64,000 bases of DNA from Narthecium ossifragum. Taxonomy: Eukaryota; Streptophyta; Magnoliopsida; Dioscoreales; Nartheciaceae. The notes below the pieces were generated by a model. That model was not told the DNA's origin. It searched no databases and was given only the letters and a program-made list of their open reading frames with translations. The DNA is taken from positions 7,762,010-7,826,009 of the forward strand of contig OY986972.1 of assembly GCA_963920575.1 (NCBI GenBank). Reading direction: 5' to 3'. This document shows, piece after piece, positions 1 through 10,082 of this stretch. The position numbers and the translations under genes are program-made. Position 1 is the first letter of the stretch, and every line of letters starts with the position of its first letter.

Positions 1-342
1 GTACTTAAAGTGCGAGGGTTGGATGATTGGTCATGAAGATAGTAGTGTGTTTGGATTGATGGTGGGTAGAAGTTGCTTCTGTACGTAATATTTATTTGTA
101 ACGTCATATGTGTTCTTCTAGATAGTGATTAGCATGTTTGATGTGTAGAAGTTGATTTCATGTGTTGGTAGTATGTGTATGAGTATAAGAAGTTTTCATG
201 CTCTGTACTGCATAAAACACTATTGACTTGATAAGGTAGAATTTTTATCATGCATGTCTACATCCTTAAACTGTTAGTGTGCTTAATTATATTCTATGCG
301 CTTTGAATTGCTAGAGATTAGCAATAAGCTGGTTGGGGGGTG
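1..342 (+). mobile_element. Family A (Athila-like) 3' internal tail with polypurine tract
   Basis: This stretch matches the non-coding 3' tails at about 19837-20177 and 43381-43729 almost line for line. It ends in a G-rich polypurine tract at 331-342 (GGTTGGGGGGTG), immediately followed by an LTR start. It is the right end of the internal region of an element that begins outside the window. No coding potential is seen. Confidence 0.85.
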
Positions 343-1160
343 TGATGAGTGGATGAAAGTGCACTCTGAACAGTCTTATAACCATCTCAATTACTAGATT
401 ATTATCCTTAATCAACATCTTTATTACTGTTTTTATATCTATATGTTGCTTCACATGGTTGTTTGGAAAATGCAGGAAATTGGAGTTAAAAGAAGCTGAA
501 AAGAGTATATGGAAAGCTCTTGAAATCTAGATTCTGGAGAATTTTACGGTTCGTGATTCCGAGTTTCCTAGAGGAAGTTACGGCAATTTTAGTGCCGATG
601 GCGCAGTCTGAATGGCAGAACAGAAAATAAGCTGGAAGTCCGATCGATCCGCCGATCGATCGGACTACGCAGAAACGTGACAGAACCTATACTTTTCAGC
701 CATAAGGGATCCGATCGATCCCTCCATCCCTCCTACGGGGTCCGATCGATCCAACACCCATAGTCCGATCGATCGGACTTGGGAATTAAAGGTTGACAGA
801 ATGTATGCTTTCTAGAGGAACACAGTTCGATCGATCCATCCATCGATCGGACTCGGGAATAGCCAGAGACGGAAGATTTTTACGAAACCGATCGATCCGA
901 CACCCTTAGTCCGATCGATCGGACCCGGGCAAAGTCAGAAGTTGAAGTTTTAATGCGAGGGATCGATCCGACACCCTAGGAGGGTTCGATCCGACTTTTC
1001 CAGTGAAGAAAACCTACGGTTCAGATCTAATCCGTGGATGGAGAGATTTGGGGCTATAAATTGGATACTTAGGGTTAATCAAGGGGGACTTCTTGGACGT
1101 TTTTGGAGGCTCTTTTCAGGACTTTTTCAAGAGGAAAAAGATGGAGACATCTCCTCCACT
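343..1160 (+). mobile_element. Family A LTR, 3'-truncated variant with CCGATCGATCGG palindromes
   Basis: It starts TGATGAGTGGATG directly after the polypurine tract and follows the LTRs at 20178, 35256 and 43730 through the GGACGTTTTTGGAGGCTCTTTTC block to about 1159. There homology stops and 5S-like DNA begins, so the downstream half of the LTR is missing. A TATA-like CTATAAATT lies at 1054-1062. Between about 640 and 930 it carries at least seven ATCGATC-centred palindromes with CCG/CGG arms, at places where the other family A LTRs carry AAGG/CCTT arms. Confidence 0.8.
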
Positions 1161-1508
1161 AGGCCCCGGCCCGCGGGCTCCCGGTCCGACCAGGATCCAC
1201 CCGAGGGCCCCACCCAACACAATATTGTCCGCTTTTGGCTCACCGCAAAAATCTGGAAAAACTTTCCAGTAGGTCACCCATCCCGGGACCGTTCTAAGGC
1301 AAGCACGCTTAACCTTGAAGTTTTCTGACGGATCACTGGCAGCACGGCTTTAGAACACGTTGTGTCTATTAAGGGATTACTATATACTTATACCGAACCC
1401 CGGACCATACCCAGGCGTTGTGGGATTGCTTACCCGGCTACCCGACTCAGCCCCGCCCTCTTGGCACAGGCATCTTGTCCCACGGTAGACCCAGCGGGCC
1501 TCACACTT
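1161..1508 (-). mobile_element. Cassandra-like, 5S-rRNA-derived LTR segment
   Basis: Read on the minus strand it starts TGTGAGGCCCGC and contains a degraded 5S rRNA-like core (about 1355 down to 1261), with the recognisable GGGATGGGTGACCT and TTAAGCGTGCTTG blocks. Plant Cassandra TRIM retrotransposons carry 5S-derived sequence, including its RNA polymerase III promoter, inside their LTRs; that family is the likely source. The segment is wedged between a family A LTR (left) and a family B LTR end (right). I see no second LTR and no clear target duplication, so it may have been brought in by rearrangement. Confidence 0.65.
1261..1355 (-). ncRNA. 5S rRNA-like sequence (degraded, probably not a functional gene)
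   Basis: On the minus strand the order of blocks matches the 3' two-thirds of plant 5S rRNA: AAGCGTGCTTGCC, then GGGATGGGTGACCT. The canonical GGGCGAGAGTAGTACT stretch is replaced by a diverged one, and the 5' and 3' ends of the 119-nt RNA are not intact. It sits inside a Cassandra-like element and not in a tandem 5S array, so it is best read as a transposon-borne derivative. Confidence 0.7.
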
Positions 1509-1869
1509 TGAGTCTATAATGTCTAGGTAAGAAAATAAGAGGGTAACTATAGAATACATGAATTGAAACTAAAATGGATTGAGTAATCACTAAGGTTTTC
1601 TCTCATTAATATATTTCAATCTTTTTACATCGCTTTCTTAATTAGTTTTAATTAATTGGTTTCATAAACCCAAATCAATTCTTTTTCGCTTTAGGATTAG
1701 AGTTTTGAGATTTAATTCACCTTCGTTATTCAAATCAAGGTTTGCCCCGTGGTTCGACCCCGTATTTCATCACTATTCTACCCCTAGTTTGGTATTTTGA
1801 ATAAGGGTTTATAAATTTTATATTTGATTGAGTTTGCATCTGATTTAACGACGTAGTTGCAAGCTATCA
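1509..1869 (+). mobile_element. Family B 5' LTR remnant (3' end only)
   Basis: About 360 bp matching the last 360 bp of the 3' LTR (17221-17580) and of the copy ending at 58010. It ends GCAAGCTATCA at 1869. The first roughly 920 bp of the LTR are missing and replaced by 5S-like and family A sequence. Confidence 0.85.
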
Positions 1870-1874
1870 ATTTT

Positions 1875-1892
1875 TTACGCCGTTGCCTGGGA
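1875..1892 (+). promoter_or_regulatory. Primer-binding site (tRNA-Asp type) of element B
   Basis: The sequence TTACGCCGTTGCCTGGGA lies five bases after the LTR end. It differs at only a few bases from the Athila consensus TGGCGCCGTTGCCGGGGA, the complement of the 3' end of plant tRNA-Asp. Confidence 0.75.
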
Positions 1893-2067
1893 AAATTTCT
1901 CATTTTTAAGGAGTATCGATTTAATTTTCTCTTAACTCTTATTCTGGGCATAGTTAGATTTTTATCTTCCTCTATTTTATTTTTATTTTACATTTTTAAA
2001 AAATTTTCTGACAATTGCCTGGAATTTTTGCAGCAGTGGAACGGATTTTTCTTTGAAGCAGGCTGAC

Positions 2068-2275
2068 GGTCGACCGTGACATCGTCCGTAGGATCGACCG
2101 CCATGCTCTACTAGATCAACATCGGCCGACCATTACATCGACCGCTACATAGACCGCTAGATCATCCGTGAGCTTCTATCACGAAAACAGCTTCTCAGGG
2201 TCGATACGACGATCGACCGTCGCTTCTCCAAGTAAGGTTGCACAGTTCAATGGTCGATCGTCAGATCGACAGCGA
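2068..2275 (+). repeat. GGTCGACC/ATCGATC palindrome cluster in leader of element B
   Basis: This stretch holds about ten GTCGACCG, GATCGACC and CATCGACCG units. It includes a CTTCTCAGGGTCGAT module that recurs in the 3' tail of the same element (about 13075) and in family C LTRs (about 3655, 48010, 48125). Confidence 0.75.
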
Positions 2276-2417
2276 GCGTAGATAGGTTAGTTTTCTTGCT
2301 TCAAAACCTTTCGTTTCAATCGTTGTTTTCTGGATTTTCTCCTCTCCTCTGAATATTCTATTTTCGTTTTCTCTTTTTACTGTGATCTTGCATGCAAGGC
2401 AGACGATCCATAAATAA

Positions 2418-2551
2418 CCCGCTGGAACCTTGGATATAGAAATAGAGGCCACACTTCGAACAACTAGAACCTTAGGACAGAAATCTTTAAGTAATTACCA
2501 GGAAGCCTTAAGTAACTTGCAATCTTTAATGGCGGAAAATAAGGGACCTGT
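2418..2551 (+). pseudogene. Gag N-terminus of element B, cut off by a solo LTR
   Basis: The frame is open from after a stop at 2415-2417 to 2551, where the family C solo LTR begins. Its only ATG is at 2529 (MAENKGP). Removing the insert and one copy of the 5-bp target duplication makes the frame continue directly into the gag at 5241 (VIDPNANMGRGG). Whether translation began at 2529 or earlier cannot be told. Confidence 0.65.
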
Positions 2552-5235
2552 TGTGAGGACCCGTACCTCCAACCTGGTCCGACCGCGTTAGGTCGAGGGT
2601 CTGGGTTTGTGGTTTGGCTCGGTTGGCCTTGGGATGCGATCGGTTGATCGCATCGCTGTTTTTGACCCCAGTGGCTTTTTGATAAATATGCTCCCTGGTG
2701 GTTAGTTTCACACCCGCATTGCACACATGGCCTTTGATTGATGTATGTGTTTGATTAGAACCTTTAGGGCGCGTCCGATCGGAAGATCGGAGCTCGATCG
2801 GGAGAGATCGAGTCGGACGGCTGTGATGGATTCCAGCTTTCTATTTAAGCTCCTTCTTTCTCTTTCTTTTCTTTTCCTCTTCTCCTGCGTTCTCTCTTCT
2901 CTCTCTCTCTCCTGCGGCTGGGTGCTAGGGCATCGGAGGCATGGCTTTCGAGGAGCGGTTTCCGGCGATCAGAGTTGGGGGATGCGTGGAGGAGCTGCCC
3001 TATCTCATCAAGTAGGTGTTTCTACCTCGATCCTTGGATCGGGTTCTCCTAGGATAGGTTTAATGCCTTTTCGCTGTAGGAATACATGTTAGAATGTTGT
3101 GTAGCTTGTAGCACTTGTGGTGTGGCTCGTTTTCAGTATTCCTACGTTGCGATTTCGGTATTTTAACAGCTGGTTTTCCGTATTCTCGCCGTTTATCGAT
3201 TTTCGGCCATTTTAACCTAAATTGATGATTTAACCGTCGAAAATATGATTTCTTTGCACCATTGAATTCCCCATCGTTAATTACACATGTTTGCAAAGTT
3301 TCATCGTTTTCCAACTTGAATTGATCCTTGAAATCTAAGGAATTGGATTTTCCGGCACTATTCTGATGAACTGTGCCTAAGGCTCGACGATCGATCAGTG
3401 CATCGACCGTCAAGCATAGATGCGCTCCTTCGGGGCTCGACGGTCGATCGGTGGATCGACCGTCAAGTATTGTTTTACTCTTTCTGGGCCTAGAGGTCGA
3501 CCGTCGTTTCGACCGTCAGGCTCTGTCGGGATTTTAGCCTCCCAGGGTCGATGCATGGATCGACCATGGGAGTTTCTCCTTTACACCATTTACTTGACGG
3601 TCGACTGTCGGATCGACCGTTGCATCGACCGTCAGGCGCTGTTTGGTTTTGGGTTTCTCAGGGTCGATGAGTGGATCGACCGTCACCCTTTGGTTTTCTT
3701 CGTGATGGCCTCACGGTCGACCGAGGCATCGATCGTGACATCGACCGTGGCCTCACGGTCGATTGCCGGATCGACCGTGACATCGTCCGTGGGCCCTTGA
3801 ACTTGGTTATATGGCTTTTCTTGGACGGATTTGATTTGGGATTAATATCTAAACATGTTGGGAAGCATGTATGGGGGTTTTGTGGAGTTTTCAAAGGATT
3901 TCTATCGAGTTTGAGGATCGATTCGAGTATTTTCCTTTTTGGACGACTCTGTGGCTTTGATCGCATTTAATACGTATTTGATAAGTAGTTAAATGCTTTA
4001 TTGGGTTGCTTAACCATTAGCTAGCTATGAGTGCTAGTTAATGAGGAATTGTGGAACCTTAGCCTGTTGCCGGCGAGTGCCGAGGGCTATTGTATAAATG
4101 TGGCCAGTTACCTGCGGGGTAACTGTGGAACCTTAGTCTGTCAGGTGCAAGAGGGCACTGAAGACTATTGTATATCTGTGTAATGCTTTGCTCAGATGTT
4201 TGTTTGGTTAGCATAGATATTCTGTATTTTGAGGCCTTTGCTATGCTTACCCTTTTGGCTAGCTATAAGCTATGCCTAGCCCTGTATGATTAATGACATC
4301 TTGTTGCACGCCTATATATTGTTATCTGTGCCTGAGCATTGCATGCATCTTGATTGCATTAGAAGCATTTGAGGTTAGGCGGGCGATGGTTTTGGTCGCC
4401 GATCCGAGGCTTAGGGCCGTGGCTGGATAGCTCGGATCTAGCCTTAGGGCCGTGGCTGGGTAGTCAGGATTAGGGTGTGATTGTTTAATCTGGAATCCTA
4501 TGTGATTGAGGATTTGCGATAGTTGACTCTGATCACGGTTTGAGGTTTAGAGGTCGTGTTGGTCTCCCAAGGCCAAGTGCTAAGGATGGTTGCCGGTGCC
4601 CCTGACATGGTCCCCAGGCAGTGGCTTTCTGCTGGGTAAGGGTGATCCTACTAGTTCTGGTTCTCTGTTTCCTCCCATCGTGTTTGGAGAATGTGTCCCA
4701 GCGTGGTCGGTTGAGAAGAGTAGGAGCCTTGGGGTAGTCGACAGGGGTAGTGGAACCCCGTGGCATTCCTTAGACTTGAGCGGGGAGACAACACTGTTGT
4801 TGTTTTTCTCCCTTCCGTGTGCCGTAGAGTAGAACCCTACTGAGCTTATCGCTCACTCCTACCCGTGCTGCGTTTGCAGGTGCAGGCGCCAGTTCTCCTT
4901 CAGTAGAGCCGGCGGATCAGCTTTGGTGGCGCGACTACATCCAGAGGTGTTTGAGGTTGCTGGAGGACGACTGTTGTACTTTTGGCAGATTTTGTAAATT
5001 ATGTACATTTCGAGGACTTTTGAGATTAGTGTATAATATTCTTTCATTGGAAGATTTGTATCAAATATTGAATAGTACAACTGATGTTATGTAAATTGAA
5101 TTTCTGTTTCACCTCTGAGATATATTGCTTAAGTTTTTCTATAATTTCGCTTTGTATTGCGCCACTTGGAGATGAATAGTGTAGGTTTCCCCTCACGCCT
5201 CGGCTCGGATGGGTTTTCTGGGTCGGGGTGTGACA
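2552..5235 (+). mobile_element. Family C solo LTR 1 (2684 bp) nested in gag of element B
   Basis: It starts TGTGAGGACCCGTACCTCC and ends GGTCGGGGTGTGACA. It is flanked by a perfect 5-bp target duplication CCTGT (2547-2551 and 5236-5240). A TATA-like CTATTTAA (2841-2848) is followed by a pyrimidine-rich tract at 2853-2912, as in a promoter and leader. Near the 3' end an acceptor-like TTTGCAGGTGCAGG block (about 4871) is shared with copy 5. No internal domain or second LTR is found, so this is a solo LTR left by LTR-LTR recombination. The long LTR and its termini suggest a Del/Tekay-type chromovirus, but that assignment is inference. Confidence 0.88.
3368..3800 (+). repeat. GGTCGACCGTC/GATCGACC palindrome and hairpin cluster in solo LTR 1
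   Basis: A run of GACGGTCGATC, GGATCGACCGTC and CACGGTCGACC motifs in a loose tandem arrangement. One pair forms a perfect 11-bp stem: GACGGTCGATC at 3439-3449 and GATCGACCGTC at 3454-3464, with a 4-base loop. The corresponding part of copy 5 (47895-48235) has the same motif type, about 830 bp from the LTR start in both. Confidence 0.85.
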
Positions 5236-5240
5236 CCTGT

Positions 5241-6440
5241 CATTGACCCTAATGCTAATATGGGTAGGGGTGGTAATAATAACAATAATAGAGAAGTCCC
5301 ATTTAGGAATCACTTCCTGCCGAGGCCTTACACCTATGCTTCTTGTATCAACCCGCTTGCTATTAATGCTACACATTATGAGATTAAGTCTAACTGGATT
5401 ATAGCTTTACCTTCTTTCTATGGGCGTGAGAACGAGGATCCCTATGGACACATTGCTAGTTTTCTTGAAATTATGTCCATGTTTAAACTTCATCATTTTA
5501 ATGATAATGCCTTTAGACTCGAGCTCTTCACTTTTTCTTTGAAAGACAAGGCTAAACATTGGCTTCAAACCTTAGCTACAAATTCGATTTTAACATGAGA
5601 TCAACTTCAAGATGCCTTCCTTAAAAAATATTTCCCTATTATTAAAACTCAAAACTATCGTTCAATGATTATCTATTTTAAGCAAGATGAAGATGAGATG
5701 TTTCATGAAGCTTGGGAAAGATTTAAGGATCTTCTTAGAGAATGTCCCCACCATGAGGTACCTGAGTAGCTGTTAGCCCATTCGTTTTATAATGGTCTTA
5801 ATGATCGTTATAAAACGATGATCGAAGCCTGTTGCGGGGTTGTTGTTCTTAATAAGCCATAGACTGCTCTTTGGGAAATGTATGACAACCTTGTTGAAAA
5901 TTCATAACACAATGTCTCAGTTTCTAGGAGTCGGTTTACCACTGTTCGTAATTCTTGGAGAATTCATGAAATTTCTGAAATCCAAAGTCTCTCCGCACAA
6001 GTAGCTCTTCTAACTAAAGATTTAAATCAGTTGAAAGCAGGTCAAACTCTTACTCAATAATTGCCTCAAACTTCTTCTAAGACATATGCCCTTTGTCTTA
6101 GCTCTGATCATCATATCACTGATTGTCACTTGGCTCACAATTTTCCTGACTTTGTTCAGGAACAAGCTAATGCAACTTATAGTTTTTCCAAACCTCGGAA
6201 TAACCCTTATTCTAATACCTATAATTCAGGTTGGAGAAATCATACTAATTTTAGTTGGAAGTCACAACAGTCAAGTAACTTTTAAGGACAAAGCAATACA
6301 ACTAACACTTCTACTTTCAAGTATCCACATAAAACTTCTGCAAATCCAAATCCTGGGTACCTTCCACAACCAACTTCAGCCCCTCTGGCCTAAACCACCT
6401 TTGAACCCACTTTGAGTTCCATCCTTTCAGTCATAAATGA
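5241..6440 (+). pseudogene. Gag (capsid/nucleocapsid) remnant of element B
   Basis: Structural polyprotein of an Athila-like element, which packages the element RNA in cytoplasmic particles. Recognisable gag features are the YTYASCINP block, an FYGRENEDPYGHIASFLEI segment, FSLKDKAKHWLQ and KKYFPI, all counterparts of the gag at 36986. A degenerate zinc-knuckle-like stretch CLSSDHHITDCH lies near 6095. In-frame stops occur at about 5596 (TGA where the family has Trp), 5767 and several later positions, so it is dead. It is in the same frame as the downstream protease and polymerase, consistent with a former gag-pol fusion. No frameshift signal is needed. Confidence 0.75.
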
Positions 6441-6561
6441 AAATTTTAGTGGAATGGGAAGTGACTTAAAAAGTGATATTTCTAAAATTCTGAATAACGT
6501 GTCTAGAATAGAGAACTAATATAATTCTAATACCCAATCCATTGCCAAACTTAAGAATTCG

Positions 6562-7602
6562 TTGGGCCAACTCTCTAACACCTTATCAAAAAGAGAGGAA
6601 GGACACTTGCCAAGTCAACCTGTCACCAATCCGAGAGGCCAGTACAATATAAAAAGCCAAAACTTTGAGAGTGCTAAAGCTGTTGTGGCCATTAGAAGTG
6701 GCAAAACCATAGATAATCAAATTGGTGAACCTATCAGTTCGGACGATCGATCGCCCGATCCGACTATCAATCAGCCATCCCGAGATGACCCTTATCTTCC
6801 ACCTGATTATGATACAACTAATGTTAGGGGGCATGATCTAGCTAAATACATTCCAAAAGTATCTTTTCCTGCAGCCCTCAAGGACCCTTCTTCAACCTTG
6901 AAATCCCGGAATACCGTCGAAGAAATCCTCGAGGCCTTCAAACAAGTCAATATAAACATACCTTTGCTTGATGCTATCCGCTAGATCTCTTCTTATGCTA
7001 AATTTCTTAAGGATCTGTGTACCCATAAACGCCAGGTCAAATCCAAAGTATCCAAAAAGTTTTTTCTCACTGACCAGGTTAGTTCAATTCTGAAACATAA
7101 TACACCTCGCAAACTGAAAGATCTTGGTACCCCCACCCTACTTGATTTAGATGTCAATGTAAATCTCATGCCCTATTACCTTTATAAGGAATTTGGTATG
7201 GGAGAGCTTAAAGAGACCCCAGTAATTCTGCAATTAACTGATAGATCGATTAAGACTCCTAAAGGTATATTAGAAGATGTTTTAGTTAAGGTGGATAATT
7301 TCTTCTTTTCTGTTGACTTTGTTGTCTTAAATATGGAGCCTGTTGTCCACTTCAAAAAGATTGTACCTATTATTTTAGGACGTCCCTTTTTGGTCACAGC
7401 AAATGCCTGCATAAATTGTCGAACTGGTGTTATGGATGTTTTGTTTGGACATATGCATGTGAAATTGAATATTTTCAAAACTGCGTGTTTGCCTGAGTAT
7501 GATGATGATGAATGTTATAATGTTGATACTGTGACTAAATGGATCGTAACTAGATCACATACCATGATTTCTAATGAATTCTTTGATATTTTGCACAATT
7601 AA
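6562..7602 (+). pseudogene. Gag-pol linker and aspartic protease of element B
   Basis: The reading frame covers a Ser/Pro-rich linker, then a conserved segment (FPAALKD, EEILEAFKQVNINIPLLDAI) typical of Athila/Tat proteins just before the protease. The protease follows at about 7140-7480: LLDLDVNVNLMPY, then VILQLTDRS and the C-terminal IILGRPFLVTANA. The catalytic motif should read DLG(A/S); here Gly is Asp, so the active site is altered. In-frame stops at about 6982 and a frame break after 7602 separate it from the reverse transcriptase. Element A has a homologous protease at about 38890-39200. Confidence 0.75.
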
Positions 7603-7684
7603 GACTATGAGAATGATGATGATGTTATGCTAGAAATTGCACGATTGAAAGATGACATAAAAAAACACATCTCAGATATACCGA

Positions 7685-8014
7685 TCGATAGGCCAGACGG
7701 CTGATCAATCAGTTTGGACATAGCGGAGATTGAATCTGTTTCTTGGATGGTTGAACCCCTTCCACCACTCCCTTCTACTCCTGCACCATTTAGAATTAAA
7801 ACTACTGTCTAAAACGCTAAAATATATTTTCCTAGGATCAGATTTCTCTCTTCCTGTTATCATCTCTTCTTTACTTTCAAACGATCAGGAGAGTCAACTT
7901 ATAGTGGTTCTGAAACAAGATAGGAAAGCCATAGGTTGGTCAGTGGCGGATTTGAAAGGTATTGACTTTTCGATTTGAAAGGTATTGACCCTTCGATAGG
8001 CCAGACGGCTGATC
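7685..8014 (+). repeat. Local duplications between protease and reverse transcriptase
   Basis: The 20-mer GATAGGCCAGACGGCTGATC occurs near 7685 and again near 7994. A second short tandem repeat, GATTTGAAAGGTATTGAC, occurs near 7950 and 7973. The reading frame is shifted across this patch. Confidence 0.8.
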
Positions 8015-10082
8015 TCGAGGATGAATTTAAAACTGTTACGAAAATACAACGCCGCCTTAATCCTAATATGAAAGAGGTGGTGAAGAAAGAGGTAGTGAAA
8101 CTTTTAGATGTCGGTATTATTTACCCAATTTCTGATAGCTAGTGGGTCACCCCTATACAAGTCGTTTCTAAGAAATCTGGCTTAACAGTTGTAGAAAATG
8201 AGAACGGTGAACAGATCCCAATGCGCTAGACCACGGGATGGCGTGTTTGCATGGATTATAGGAAACTAAATGCTTTGACTAGGAAAGATCATTTTCCCTT
8301 AACTTTTATTGATCAAATCTTAGAAAGACTTTTTGATCAGAGTTATTATTGTTTTCTAGATGGATATTCAGGGTATAACCAAGTTGCAGTTGATCCTCAA
8401 GATCAAGAGAAGACTGCTTTTACATGCCTCTTTGGTACTTTTGCTTACCGTAGAATGCCTTTTGGTCTTTGTAATGCACCTACAACTTTTCAAAGGTGTA
8501 TGATGGCCATCTTCTGTGATATGATTGATACATTCTTAGAAGTCTTCATGGATGATTTTTCTGTATTTGGAAACTCTTTTGAATCTTGTTTAGATAATCT
8601 TTCTAAAGTCCTTGATCGATGCTTTGAAACTAACTTAGTTCTTAACTGGGAAAAGAGCCACTTCATGCTTCAAGAGGGAATCGTTTTAGGTCACATTGTG
8701 TCTAAACGTGGTATAGAGGTTGATAGGGCTAAAGTTAAGTTAATTGGCAAATTACCTCCACATTCATCTGTGCGTCAGATTCGCTCTTTTCTAGATCATG
8801 CTGGATTCTATCATCGATTTATTAAAGATTTTTCCAAAATTTCCCGGCCCTTATGTGAATTACTGGCCAAAGATGTTCCTTTTGTCTTCAATAATGCATG
8901 TTTGACAGCTTTTAAGACCATTCATGATTTATTATCTACCTCACCTTTAGTTCATGCACCTGATTATTCTCTATCTTTTGAACTTATGTACGATGCTTCT
9001 GATTCTGTCCTAGGAGCTGTTTTAAGACAACGAGTAAACAAAATCCCACATGTGATTTATTATGCTAGTAAGACCCTATCTGAATCTCAATTGAATTATA
9101 CCACTACTGAGAAGGAATTATTAGTCATAATATTTGCATTGGAAAAGTTCTGTCCCTACCTCCTAGGCTCCAAAATCCTTATCTATACTGATCATGCAGC
9201 TCTGCGATATCTTTTAGCTAAAAAGGATGCCAAACCTAGACTGATTCGATGGATCATGTTTTTGCAAAAATTTGATCTAGAGATTAGGGATAAGAAAGGC
9301 TTAGAAAATGTAGTTGCTGATCACTTATACCGTCTTCCTTTGGAACATATTCTTGATAACACTCCCGTTAATACATCCTTTTCCGATGAGTATCTCTTTC
9401 AGGTGACTCGTCTTTCACAGCCTGGGTATGTACATATAGTGAATTACTTTCTTTCAGGCAAGCTTCCTGATTCATGGTCTAAAATTGCTAAAAATAGATT
9501 CTTTTCTCAGGTTAAATATTATATATGGGAAGGCCCTGTTTTGTTTAAGCATTGCTATGATCAAGTAATTAGACGATGCGTGCCTGAGTCAGAAGTTCGT
9601 GACATTCTCTCTTTCAATTATACACATGCATGTGGTGGTCATTTATCAGGAAACACAATCGCTGCAAAAGTTCTACAAAATGGATTTTATTGGCCTACAA
9701 TTTTTAAGGATTCTCATAATTTTTGCCAATCTTGCATTCGATGTCAGAAAACCGGAAATATCTCTCGTAGGAATGAGATCCCTCAGACTCCGATTTTAGT
9801 TGCTGATATTTTTTATATCTGGGGTATCGATTTTGTGGGACCTTTTCCACCTTCCTTTGGTTTTCAGTATATTGTTGTCGCTGTTTACTATGTATCTAAA
9901 TGGGTAGAAGCTATAACAACCAACTCGAATGATCATAAAGCTGTGGTTAAATTTCTTCAAAGTAATATCTTCTCTAGATTTGGTTGTCATTGTGTGATTA
10001 TTAGCGATGGTGGTTCTCATTTTCATAATCAACATTTTACTTCGCTCCTTAGAAAGTATTCTATCACACATAAAGTCGCCAC
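7830..10082 (+). pseudogene. Pol of element B: reverse transcriptase, RNase H, integrase N-terminal half
   Basis: This is the best preserved coding stretch: one open frame from 8251 to the nested insertion at 10083. Reverse transcriptase (about 8020-8900) shows [28 protein letters not shown] and the catalytic FMDD at 8545-8556 (usual plant gypsy form YMDD). RNase H (about 8980-9350) shows [19 protein letters not shown] and [10 protein letters not shown]. The integrase zinc-binding HHCC domain is HACGGHLSG...FCQSCIRCQ (about 9620-9750). The first two catalytic aspartates lie in WGIDFVGP and ISDGGSHF. Stops upstream (about 8140 and 8227) cut it off from protease. The third catalytic residue lies beyond the nested solo LTR. 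Confidence 0.9.

Noticed and set aside
1261..1355. Functional 5S rRNA gene
   Set aside because: Both ends are diverged, it is a single copy and it sits in a Cassandra-like LTR; it is a derivative.
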